A model generated the notes under the pieces. That model saw nothing but the letters and a program-made list of their open reading frames with translations. It was not told the DNA's origin and did not search any database. From the NCBI RefSeq assembly GCF_963676685.1, contig NC_092348.1, positions 19,629,386 to 19,693,385 of the forward strand: 64,000 nucleotides of DNA, read 5' to 3'. Position 1 is the first letter of the stretch. Each line of letters opens with the position of its first letter. The DNA comes from Mytilus edulis. Lineage: Eukaryota; Mollusca; Bivalvia; Mytilida; Mytilidae. A program made the translations under genes and the position numbers. Of the stretch, positions 33,672 through 44,743 are shown one piece after another.

Positions 33672-34760
33672 AGTCTCTGTAATTACTACAGACAACTTGT
33701 ATATAAATTTAGTGAGATAGCAGCCCCACTCAGCAAGCTCACCAGGAAAGAATTAAAGTTTAAATGGGACTCAGACTGTCAGTCTTCTTTTACTACACTG
33801 AGGTCAGCATTATGTACTGCGCCAATACTGGCTTACCCCCACGACACGAGTACTTATATACTGGACACATGCTTTCAATGTCGGTTTTGGGGTTGTCCTT
33901 TTGCAAATTCTGAATGGTGTAGAAAAGGTAAGTGCATACGGGTCCAAGAAACTAGATCAACACCAACAAAGATACTATGTGACACTTTAAGAGTTTTTAG
34001 CTGTTTTCACCTTTATTAATCAGTACAGGCATTATCTATTTGGAGCTAGATTTGTCCTAAGAACGGACCATGGCTCCTTGCAATGGATATTCAATTTCAA
34101 GGATCCACAAGGTCAAGTAGCTCGTTGGCTAGAGGTTTTATCCCGATAGAATTTTGAAATCAAACAAAGGGCAGGAAAAAACACCAGAACGCAGATACTG
34201 TTTCTCGGAAAAAACGTTGAAGGTACAACTGACGCAACTTGTCAAACAATACCTAGAAACAGAGTATGACTGGGATAATTTTAGGATAGATGTAGACGAT
34301 ATAGCTACCTTAGTAAAAGTGGTAGTTACGCATGGGCATTTTGACTCAATACGTACAGTGACAAAGAGTCAGACCAAAAATACTCCCTCCTCAAAGGTTA
34401 ATGTGACAAGTTTGTTCACTGGGTACATCTCTAAAGAAATTGAAGCTCTACAAAGAAAGAATACATATTAGGTAGGCTTCATAAATGGAAAGACACAGGT
34501 ACCTTCCCTACTCGGGATCAAGTTGTACAATATAGCCCTGTTATACGTAAATACTGGTTAAACTTCATTAATATAGTACCTGTAGAAGGGCTACTTTATC
34601 TAAAAAAAAAAAGAGTACATTCTACAGGAGCCTCCAGTCTCTAAATTTTGGAACCTAAATTCCTAAGACAAGAAATTATAACAATTTGATCATTTTTTTT
34701 GGAGCTCACATGGGGGTGAGTAAAACTATTGAAAAGCTGACATCCCACCGTTGCCACCAT
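33672..34760 (+). pseudogene. Ty3/gypsy RNase H and integrase N-terminus
   Basis: Resumes the frame cut at 28700: LCNYYRQLVY, EIAAPLSKLTRKELKFKW, TLRSALCTAPILAYPHD, then FGARFVLRTDHGSLQWIFNFKDPQGQVARWLEVLSR (RNase H with the TDH motif). It goes on to IGRLHKWKDTGTFPTRDQVV, a YWLNF block and, in a third frame, GAHMGVSKTIEKLTSHR of the zinc-binding integrase N-terminus. Several frameshifts and stops are present, including TAG after VLSR. Homology ends near 34760 before the integrase catalytic core. No 3' LTR is seen in the window. Confidence 0.82.
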
Positions 34761-35695
34761 TGTCGTAATTTCTGCTTCTTGCTATGTTTTGGGGAAATAA
34801 CTCTTTTTTCGAATACAAAAACATTGTATCTACATCATTGCCATTTTAAGTATGAATATCGCATATTTTTGTTGGTTCTCCAAAAACAAAAATTGATCGT
34901 CAGTTATACTGAAATGTGATATTGTATGTACGCTGAATATCAGATCCTTTACATTTATGTTTTCTACATAAAGTCCGAAATTTTGTTTTATTGATACATT
35001 ATAATTAATTATGTAATAGACCTAGATCATGACAAGATTGCATTCTGTTTTGTAAAATAATAACTGCAGGGCCTATCTGTAAGATTTAGCACAATTTAAT
35101 ATTACCTTATCAACCTTAGCTTGTAATTCTGCTTTTACATGTGCTGCTTTTTAAATCACTGACACTCCAGTTATTTCGTACCTTGCTGATAAATCAATAG
35201 ATGATGGTTTAAACTGATGTCTATTTTACGACTTTTACCACAAACGTTATTAGCAAAATAATGAGCAGAACATAAAATTATAGTTAGTAAGTAATTTCTG
35301 TCAATTTTCTGACCAGATCCGGCGTCTGTCAAGGTTATCATAACCACGTATCTTATCATAGGTAGGTTCCTCTACGAGCTTCATTTCAATTATGCATTGA
35401 GAGCCTTTCTTCATATCATCCTGTCCATCTTCTTGTAAGACATATTATAGAAATTATATCTGATATAAGTTTTGATTAATCTAAGTGCATGGAAGGTGTT
35501 TAATCTCTTGTTGGCTATTTTATGTTCTACCAGTTATCATAAGTGGAAAAGCAATTACACGAAACAGAGGAACAAGACGCTTAAAAAAGTACATAAACGC
35601 GAACTAAGGTATTCAAAATTTAGAATAAAATGTCTATTATTTTTAAGAAATCGGAACTATATGAATTTCCTTATAGTAAAATTTATGACATTTTG
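34761..35695. other. Unassigned AT-rich sequence
   Basis: No gypsy sequence continues here and I recognise no gene or repeat. Confidence 0.45.
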
Positions 35696-35777
35696 TTTTT
35701 TGATAATTTTTGCTAAAATTCTTTCTTTTTGGTATAAAAATAATACAGACTTATATTTACGGATTTCCGTATAGTAA

Positions 35778-35950
35778 ATAGTTATCAAAGGTACCAGGAT
35801 TATAATTTAGTACGCCAGACGCGCGTTTCATCTACATAAGACTCATCAGTGACGCTCATATCAAAATATTTATAAAGCCAAACAAGTACAAAGTTGAAGA
35901 GTATTCAGGATCCAAAATTCAAAAAGTTGTGTCAAATACGGCTAAGGTAA
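35778..35950 (-). repeat. Retrozyme-like repeat with best-preserved hammerhead
   Basis: Plus-strand order: ATAGTTATCAAAGGTACCAGGATTATAATTTAGTACG, antisense ribozyme, AAATATTTATAAAGCCAAACAAGTACAAAGTTGAAGAG, CAAAATTCAAAAAGTTGTGTCAAATACGGCTAAGG. The reverse complement of this right part aligns with the start of the PLE pseudo-LTR. Non-coding. Confidence 0.8.
35811..35857 (-). ncRNA. Hammerhead ribozyme, type I, core intact
   Basis: Read on the minus strand: helix I GCGTCA; core CTGATGA; helix II GTCT, loop TATGT, AGAT; core GAAA; helix III ACG/CGT with almost no loop; cleavage triplet GTC; helix I return TGGCGT, which pairs with GCGTCA with one internal G-U. The only deviation from the family consensus is C to U at the last base of helix II, giving G-U in place of G-C at the junction. 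Very short helix III is typical of hammerheads in PLEs and animal retrozymes, which often cleave best as dimers. Confidence 0.85.
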
Positions 35951-36021
35951 AAGAGATGACATTTCGGTTTTTTTGTAATTATTGCTAAACTTCTTTCTTT
36001 TGGTATAAAAATTATGAGACT

Positions 36022-39000
36022 CATAATATAAAGGCTGAGTCATATTTTTAACCTTTGTGTAAGTAGATAAATAAACAAATTTTACACTGACATTTTTATG
36101 GCCTGAATGTCCATAACAAACTATATAAAAAGGGCATTGGAGTAAATATTTTTCAATAGTAGATTAATTTGAAAAGGTACAACAACACTCACCTATCAAA
36201 AATTATTTATTTTTACCGGTAAATAATTCAAATTTTAAATTTGTAGTTTAAGCACAAAATGAGTGCTCCTTGTGAAATTCTCTTGCTCGATTTACAATGA
36301 AGAAGTATAATACATTATGTTGTATTACAGTTTAAAAAATTCGAACGAATGATATAAAAATTTACAATTTAAATTAAATTATAGTGTATAGAATAAAGAC
36401 GTAGAGTTTATGACTGAGAGATCAGTATGGGTATTATTTAATACATTAATTTTACATCTGTTCATTACAGAATCACTGTCTTCAGGTGACAAAACCAGCT
36501 AACAACAAAACTATTTGATATCTTATACTTTAATGAACTACCTCTACACACATTTTTCACACTTGCTTCATTTTTTGTCATTTCTCGAATTTCAATCTTG
36601 CTACTAATGATCGCCCCTTTATATTGTTACTTCATTTAAACACGGCTTCTATTATATACACTTAATTATATACTGGGTTTTCTGTACCACCTCTAAATCT
36701 ATATAATGGCATTCGTTCATGTGATGTAACATGTGTTTGTCACGAGTTCTTCCTAAAAGCTTTGCTGAGGTAAAGATAAAAGTCACTTTGGCTTCTAACA
36801 TCAGAAGCTAAAACCCATGTAAAAAGGGGTTATTGCCGTTTGACTGCATGTGATATATAAATATACGTTACTACTTTTTTTAAATTCGGAATTGGAAGTT
36901 TAATCTAATGTACTGTTTTGAGGAAAAGCCACTTGTGTGCGTTCAGGAACCCTTGATCAACTCTTTGAATAGAACTGAGGTGGCGTGATGCCTTTTGAGG
37001 TTCTTTAAAAGCTAATCATGTGTTGTGCTCTATTCATTCTATAATTTTAACATTGTGATGATGATAACATTTATAGCATTTTATATACTCACAGTTCTGA
37101 GTAAAGTTGGCAGATTTTAGGACTGTCTATCATTGTTGTTTAGAACCTATTGTTGATCTTTACTCTAGTTATTTTTTAAATTTCGATGCTTTGATGTTTA
37201 CGATTTTTTCATTGTTTAACGATTTAAGATATCCATCAGCAGCAATTACACCATTAGAAGGATGCCAGTTGGTTTTAAAGGGAATGGGGGAATTGGTAGA
37301 TAGTGGAAATAAAATTATTCTGGCTGAAATATGTCGGATAAACATATTTTGCCATATCACGCATGAAAATATATATTTTATAGAACACGTTTTAGTTTAA
37401 AAAAAAAACTTGTGTCTGATCCTATTGTCTTTGTTTTTGGACAATAAAAACTTTAAAATTTTAATGGCAATTGCTGGGTAATACAATGGCTACAACTTGC
37501 TCTTGAAAATAGCTAGAGTTTTTAAACACACTTTGAATGGTGTAAGCTTATAATTGTCGTTAAAGACCATGTGGTCGGTTGTTAGTTTTTCTCTCCACAA
37601 ACCTTGGACCCGAGGATAATTTTTGAATGGTGTCTCGTGTGAATAGACCAAACATTCTTGTTATAGGAGGATTTAGAGGGGGAAGTCCTTCATTTCTATT
37701 TTTCCACTTAACTCTATTCTTTATATTTTTGTCCATTATTCCCTCTTCTGAAATGCCCTATTCACACCCTCTAATAGCTTGTTTGAAGTTAAATGCGTGT
37801 CCTTCAAAAAAGGTAAGCTAAATCCTGAGCTGTATAATGAAAGTTAAATTACGAAAGGGGCAATCCTTTATTTCTGAGAGGAAACGTTTTCAGATGTTTC
37901 GTCTCTTTTTAAATGTGGTTCTGGATATCAATATTTTGTTTAATTGACACATTCAAACGCCCTATTTTTCCAAATGAATTATGCCATACGTATAAATCTC
38001 GTTTCATAATTCAATAAATGTACCCAAATTTTGCAAAATATCTTTGAATCTTTTTTTTTATATAAAGGTTGAATTTATCTAATGACCTTTTTAAGCGCAA
38101 ATAAACAAAGTTCATTGATTGAATATTATCTTTTAGTCGCTATTATTTCATTCATGTTAGGGCGAGAAAAAAATAATCAATAAATTTGATAGGTAGGTAC
38201 ATTTTGTACTTTACATCTAGTCGAACGGAAGTAAAAAGGAAGGCAATTTGGGCTGCTACTATATTTGGAAGGTATCTGTATTGAATAAGAATTTTCACGT
38301 ATTGATCCCTGAAAGTGGAGAACGTGTCACTTACTGGCTCTTCTCGGGGCTCGAATATAACGTCATCATTCAGATCGAATGTGGCTGCATACAATGTATG
38401 TATCAATCCTGGACAAATAAACGAATGACCCTTTTTAGTATAGGCTTTACTGCCGGAGAAAATCAGGGATAACCATTATACTTGAGTACCCTTGTTTACC
38501 TTTGGGTTCTAAACGAGGTCTTGAGGTGACACAATTAATATCTTAAATTATAATTAAAAGCTGCTGTATATGATATTCATACTATGTAATGTAGTTTTGA
38601 AATCCAAGATTCGTTGTTTCTTCAGGTTGGTCACTCTAATGTCAATGACTTATCTAATGTATCTGATTATTGACGTTTATTTGCCTAATATGGACAATTT
38701 AGGCAGTTAATTTTGTAAGAAGATTCCAATTGTATCATTTATATATTTTTCTTTCTAAAATCTTTTTTTATGAAAATTCAGTCGCTTTTTGTTTGAGGGT
38801 CAATTAGGTACATTTTGCATAAATTATGGTGGTCAAAATGATCATATATCCTTTTCAAAGAGACCCGAGTTTAGGCCTTATTACAGGGCGATGATAAATG
38901 TTAATTATGTGAAATATGAGCATTTATTGTAGTATTTGATAAAAAGAAAAGAATATTTGCTAAATTTTTACCTGAAACTTATCCCAAGTTAAGATCTGAT

Positions 39001-39579
39001 AATTCTCCCTAAGTCCATTAATAATTTAATGACATGAAAGAACATTTCAGATCGATGTCAATGATCTATTCAGACACAGATCTTATTTAATTTACAAATT
39101 CCGTGTGAGGTTTCTCACTCCCGTAAGACAACGATAAAACTATATATCAGCTCATATTATAATTTCTAAAACATATGATTTATTACATAAACAAAGGTAC
39201 ATATATTTTCGAATGATTTTGATCAACCTTTTAAACCGCAGGGTTGACTAGGGTATAGAAATGCGGTCACCTAGTCACCTCCTGTCTGGTCGTACGATTT
39301 GCAGTTTGGGTGGCCTTGAGGCAGACATTTTACCCTATGTGATGTATAAGATATGCAGCCATGAAAAAGCAGATGTGTCATGACTCACAATGAGACAATT
39401 ACATGTTTCCACTAAAAACAAGGGATATAGATGTTCAAAATATCTTTTTAAAGAAATTTAAAAACCTACATGTATGTTCTGTGTTGTATTAATCTCTGTA
39501 TTCTTGTCAGTAACTATAGATTTCGAGGATGACAAGGAAATATGTGTTCGCTGACAGAACCTACTTAACTAACGTAAAA
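36022..39579. other. Unassigned AT-rich sequence
   Basis: No supported gene or repeat in ~3.5 kb. Open stretches at 37107-37400 (plus) and 38152-38406 (minus) are the least stop-ridden parts, but contain no motif I can name and no convincing splice context. Confidence 0.4.
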
Positions 39580-40110
39580 AAAAAAAAAAAAATTTGGTAT
39601 GCGGATTGCCAATGAGACAACTCTCCACAAGATACCAATTGACACAGAAATTAACAACATTAGGTCACTGTACGGCCTTCAACAATGAGCAAAGCCCATA
39701 CTGCATAGTCAGCTATATAGAGGCGCCGAAATGACAATGTAAAACAATTTAAACGAGAAAACTACCGGTCTCATTTATGAACGAAAAACAAATATTTAAC
39801 ATATAAACAAACGACAACCACTGAATTACAGGCTCCTGACTTAGGACATGCACATACATACATAATGTGGAGGGGTTAAACGATTTTAGCGGGATCTAAA
39901 CCCTCCCCTTACCTAGGACAGTGGTGTAACAGTACAGCATAAGATTAGAACGAACTATAAAAATCCGTTGAAAAAAGCTTAACTCATCAGATGGATAAGC
40001 ATACAAATACTTCACATACAAGTGGACGTGGCTGGGTACTTGTACATCCCGACAACAAAAAGACACTAAGCACAGATCTGAGAGTGCTTGCAGTTACTGA
40101 TAACTAATAA
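39580..40110 (+). repeat. Dispersed repeat, longest GAAGATGTGGTATGATTGCC family copy
   Basis: After an A17 run: TTGGTATGCGGATTGCCAATGAGACAACTCTCCAC, TTAACAACATTAGGTCACTGTACGGCCTTCAACAATGAGCAAAGCCCATACTGCATAGTCAGC, GCGCCGAAATGACAATGTAAAACAATTTAAACGAGAAAAC, ACGACAACCACTGAATTACAGGCTCCTGAC, GGGGTTAAACG, GGGATCTAAACCCTCCCC, and AAAAAGACACTAAGCACAGATCTGAGAGTGC. Abundant in mussels by recall. No coding frame, class unknown. Confidence 0.7.
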
Positions 40111-40128
40111 AAAAATCATGCATTTAAG

Positions 40129-40155
40129 CTGAGACTACTGTTATAGTAGTCTCAG
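40129..40155. repeat. Perfect 11-bp hairpin
   Basis: CTGAGACTACT (40129-40139), loop GTTAT, AGTAGTCTCAG (40145-40155). It is extended by imperfect ATTTAAG outside both arms. Too short and isolated to call an RNA gene. Confidence 0.7.
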
Positions 40156-42018
40156 ATTTAAGACTAAAAAACATTTTCGGCCTGAATTTACATGAATGAA
40201 ATATGTGTCACTGAAGTAGAACACATCAATCAGTCAAAATGTTTTTGAGTAGTAATGACAATGAATTCCAATCAGTAATTGATTTGTCCTTTAAATATAA
40301 AACTAAGTCAAAGTTTCATCTTGCAATCTACATGTATTAACCCACAATTTTTTCGACTTTCTTCATGACAATAAATCTTTAACTTGATAGTACATTTTCG
40401 CATCACTCAAAATTACATTTTAACGATTTAAATGAACATTTAATAAATAAGGTGCTATCGAAGTACTTTCCTGGATTTACCTTCACCAGGAACGCTCAAT
40501 TCTAAATGTTTGAAAGCCACTAACGATTTAATTTTCAGAAATTTCAACATACACATGTTATGAAAGAAATAAAGTATGGGGACAAATGTAAAACAGTTAG
40601 AATGCTAACTATAATAAATATCTCGATGTTGTCTTTGGGAATTGAAAGCAAATGTAATATAGTTCTTTAAGGAGGTGAAAACATACATGTACAATGTACT
40701 AATATAGCATGTTTTTTTCTTTAAATGTTTTAAACAGGATTATAACGATTTTAAATAAGGGTAAATTTTATTTGTTGAGTGGATCAAAAGACTTAACATT
40801 TCCGAATGGACTGCTTTATGCGATTACATTTGAATGGTAGTGTTCAATTATTTGTGCAAATTAATACGATTTGGTGTTAAAATATCACTTAAGGTTATAA
40901 GTTTAATCAAGTCTTTACAATTGTTATTGAAAAGGATTGTTGGATAAAAAGTCATGTCAACGTAGTCGAAAAGACTCACACAACGAAAAGAATGTTCTTT
41001 GTAAAAATTTGGTTTAAGAACCATTTAAGCGCAAAAATATTTAAGCGCATAACCTCCCAATCGTCAAATAAAATTCGTTTGCAATAAGGGAATGTTCAAT
41101 GACATAGTGTGTTGTTTTGTTTTCAGAAACGCCCATTGCTTGCTCAAAGTTTTCATAAATTAAAATGATTTCATGTTAATTTGAGATCGTTATTGATAGA
41201 ATAACTGATTCCAAAAGTTTTTAAAATCTCAACAAAATTTTAAAGCAGCTTTATTTGAAAAAAGTCTTATATTCTTTTTTTTCATGTTTCATTGAATTTC
41301 AATTTATCAATGATCTGTTTATGTTTAAACGCCCAATAAACGTTAGAAGCAACAACTTATGTAAAACTTTATGACAACTCAGCTGTTTGCTTAGAATATA
41401 AAATGGCCTAGTTCTCGTCGAGAGTGCATACAAACAACCTTTTATCCAATTTTGTAAATAGTAAAAAAGTCATTCAAAACGCAAAGGACATGGATATTCA
41501 ATCAGTAAATGTCCAGGTGCATTTGGGGTATGGATATGCTGTAGGCCAACTGATTTTCGCGAGCGATTTGTTTTCGTAACTTTTGCGATTGGAAAAATAA
41601 CGCGAAATCAAATCGTATTGAATAAGTGTAACTGGATCTTCCCTTAAAGCTTACATCAATATATCAAGAAAATGCGAGGTTGGCAAGAAAGAACTTTAAG
41701 GGAAATTTAGTTTACTGTTATCCGAACGGATGGGAAAATGTATTGACAGGGCAACCACTTGTAATGAATTATCAATGTTAAAACATTTTACAGCATCAAT
41801 TACCTCCATTAAGGTATAATTTTATAAAAAAAAAGTTGAAGTTTCTGGTTATGGTGGTACATCTGTTTGCGGAAAAGCACGTACCATTCTCCCTTTATCA
41901 TACACTATGTGTGTCGATGTATGGATGGAAGTTCTTCATTAATCGACCAGTAAATCTTTCACGATCATATAAAAGTATATAGGTTTTTCCCCAGAGATCA
42001 GTACTTTAATCGAGGACA
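40156..42018. other. Unassigned AT-rich sequence
   Basis: No gene seen. A TTTCACGATC motif at 41958, just outside the 42.0-kb inverted-repeat element, matches that element's subterminal repeat. Confidence 0.45.
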
Positions 42019-42573
42019 ATATTCACGGGTGTCATACGGTTTAACGAGAGAAATGATGGCGAAAGAACATCTAACGGCGGTCAAGGATTGAGAGACGATC
42101 GGGAAAGCTCTGGTAACGGATCGTGAAAGACATTCAATCGAGAAGACATATGAAAGGTCAGAAAATAATTTAATCAAATTAATTACACAGACAAATTCAC
42201 GATAAAACAAAACTGTCTGTCAAAATGGTTCAACATTATGATCAGTATGTGAGAATATCCAGTTTTAAGAGTACATAGTTATTACAAAACAACAAAAGGC
42301 AGATTGCTTCCCGACATTTCAATGACATAAAAAATGTAAACAAACATGATTTTTTCACAAATTCGACTAAATAAACTACTTTTATCCGAATAAGAGCTCA
42401 AATGGCTCTCATAGTTATTGTGTATAAATATAATCTGAAACTTTGTAAATAAGGAACTATTTACACAAAATTGATTTTTCGGATCGTGAAAGATCACGTA
42501 CCTCATTTTTGAAGATCGTGAAAAGGATCGTGAAAGATCTGATGCTACGAAGACGTTCAAATTATTCTTCAAT

Positions 42574-42627
42574 AGTAAATTCCATATGGGGTGAGAGCGA
42601 AGCTCGAATCCCCATATGGAATTTACT
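42574..42627. repeat. 18-bp perfect hairpin with structured loop
   Basis: AGTAAATTCCATATGGGG (42574-42591) and CCCCATATGGAATTTACT (42610-42627) are exact inverse complements. The 18-base loop itself contains GAGC...GCTC (42595-42605). It lies inside the 2.7-kb inverted-repeat element. Confidence 0.88.
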
Positions 42628-42909
42628 GACCCCATATATACCGTATTATGTCACTAGAACACTATGTAACGAATTTATCTTCTGACAATCTTTACGTGTA
42701 AAATTTAGACTTGTGATCGATCAAAATGAGTAAGCCAGTCTTCAATACTGTTAGCATTAAGAAACTACTTCCAGTAATCCTACAAGAACTATAGCCAACG
42801 ATAACAACTTGTTAGGTTTAAATGTGTTTAATGGATTTATTTCAATCTTAATCATCAATTTCTTCGTCTGTTGAAACCTTTAAGATTTTTTCTCAGTTCC
42901 GATTGTTTT

Positions 42910-43037
42910 ATAAAGGGACGTAACACCACTTCTAACCGTGTATGAAATAAGCCCTGCCTCCCTACTACCAATATGGAATATAAAGGGACGTAACTCCACT
43001 ACTAACCGTGTATGAAATAAGCACCGCCTTCCTACTA
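42910..43037. repeat. 70-bp-period tandem duplication
   Basis: TAAAGGGACGTAACACCACTTCTAACCGTGTATGAAATAAGCCC at 42911 recurs at 42981 with small changes. Two copies, inside the inverted-repeat element. Confidence 0.85.
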
Positions 43038-44743
43038 ATCTAATATCAAATATACACGGTCTTCACGCGGTCGCTTTAACCAATCACATTCCTAGAAATG
43101 TATAGGAGGTAAGATAAAACCAGATAATGGATTAAATCATTTATATGATCGTCTAAAACATTTCGAAGACTCAGTTCTTAGCCAACTAGATAAGAATGAA
43201 TTTATTACAAGCCTAAGATATGTATCTTTCAATTTCAGTCTTGCGACTAAAGACATGCGACAACTAATTAGCAAACAAACTTACGCACTCGATAAAATTA
43301 TACTGAAAGATGAAAAGGAAATTTGCAAAAACTACTCCTACATTATTGATGTGATTAAAACAAATATATACAGGGCAAAGGCTGTAATTTCGTGTGGTGT
43401 ACATGTCTGTCTGCATGTTTCATATATGACCATGATGACGTCAATTGTATTTTATATATTGAATGATAGTAAGATGTCTATGTCTGGCTGTCGGTCAGGG
43501 CTAATATACTTTTGACCTTATGTTCCGAATTAATTGGCCAAACATAATTTTTACATTTGTCAGTTTCTAAGGCACTGTAAGATCGGAACACATTTATTTG
43601 GTGAACGAGATATTTGTAGAGATCTGTATGACATGGTTCATCTGACCTTGACCTCTTTTTATGAACCGTTGACAATCTTAAGCGCATTTGACACTTCTAG
43701 TAAAACCCTTGATATTATAGACGTTCAACAAATATACTATCATAAGTTAAGCAGACGAGACATTACAGCATTTGCACTCTGGTATTCTATAGTCTGTAGT
43801 ATATAGTTAAATCAATCAATATCTGCGTTGTATATATAGAACTTAAGAAAGTACTGTTGCACAAAATGTTGGTTATCGTTCAATCTCAAATTATTCATGA
43901 AAGATGCTGTTTTTGCTGTAATTTTTTGTTTGGTGAATAACATTTTTGTTTAAACGTTGCATATCCATATTATTGGCTAAATAGTGTCGGTCTGCCTGAA
44001 TAGCACTAGACCGATTCTCAGAGCTGAATCTTACACACTTATTTAGACACGTTTTTAGTTGTTGTTTTTTAACATTCGAGGTAAAGTGTGGAATTCAAAA
44101 AATTATAAGAAATTTAATGTTCATCCTTATCTAATAGTTACAGGCTTCAACCAGTTGTAGGTTTTTCAAATGGTAAAAGAAATACTGATTTCTGATTACT
44201 AGTATTAAGTCGGATCACGCATCATCTTTCACGATCAAAATAATGCGTTGCCTGATCTTTCACGATCAAGTTTGATGGAAATTCGACAAATTCAAGGTTT
44301 CTATAAGCAAATTAATGCTTTTAAGGGAAGACTATACTTTAAATTTACAGTACTATCAAATACACCAAAGATTCAATTTCAAATATATCATGATATACTG
44401 AAATATGACCATTATAGGTACAAAAAGCGTGTTTTTTTTGTAATTAATTATATGCATTGCGCTTTTTGTTTTTTTTTCAAAAAGTACTGCATATTTTCTT
44501 TATCTTATTTCACAGTTATGTTGAGGCAGTGAAACCATTTTGACAGACATTTTTTTTTGTTCAGATATGTTCCGCGTTTTGCAAATTATGCGATTTTTTT
44601 AAAGATTCTGAACTAGAACTTACATTAAAATTCTTTCACGATCCGGTAACAGAGCTTTCACGATCGTCTCTCAATACTTTACCGCCGTTAGATATTCTTT
44701 CACGATCATTTCTCTCGTTAAACCAAATGACACCCGTGATATT

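Larger units (their letters stand above)
35696..36021. repeat. Direct repeats flanking a retrozyme-like insertion
   Basis: 35696-35750 (TTTTTTGATAATTTTTGCTAAAATTC...GGTATAAAAATAATACAGAC) recurs at 35967-36021 (TTTTTTTGTAATTATTGCTAAACTTC...GGTATAAAAATTATGAGAC). The hammerhead repeat lies between the copies. Confidence 0.75.
42024..44738. mobile_element. 2.7-kb inverted-repeat element, CACGGGTG ends
   Basis: The left end CACGGGTGTCATACGGTTTAACGAGAGAAATGAT (from 42024) is the inverse of the right end (to 44738) over about 110 bases with few mismatches (for example CTAACGGCGGT and ATTGAGAGACGATCG). A further inverted match, TGTCTGTCAAAATGGTT, lies ~200 bases in (42213 and ~44534). ATATT directly abuts both ends (42019-42023 and 44739-44743), a plausible 5-bp target duplication. 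GATCGTGAAAG-type motifs recur in inverted orientation towards both ends (about 42057, 42096, 42119, 42481, 42513, 42526; 44230, 44260, 44635, 44656, 44697). No transposase is recognisable, so it is probably non-autonomous. A 5-bp duplication and CAC ends are features of the Transib/RAG-like group, but that assignment is only a guess. Confidence 0.8.

Noticed and set aside
37107..37400. 97-codon open frame as a possible gene
   Set aside because: No recognisable domain, no promoter or splice evidence, AT-driven composition.
38152..38472. Overlapping open frames on both strands at 38.2-38.4 kb
   Set aside because: They look less stop-ridden than the neighbourhood, but no family, splice context or conserved motif could be named.
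42282..42635. 117-codon minus-strand open frame
   Set aside because: It runs through the arm, the subterminal motifs and the hairpin of the inverted-repeat element, so it is best explained as non-coding element sequence.
42024..44738. Firm assignment of the 2.7-kb element to Transib/RAG-like transposons
   Set aside because: Only the 5-bp duplication and the CAC ends agree; no transposase is visible and the heptamer is not the usual CACAGTG form.
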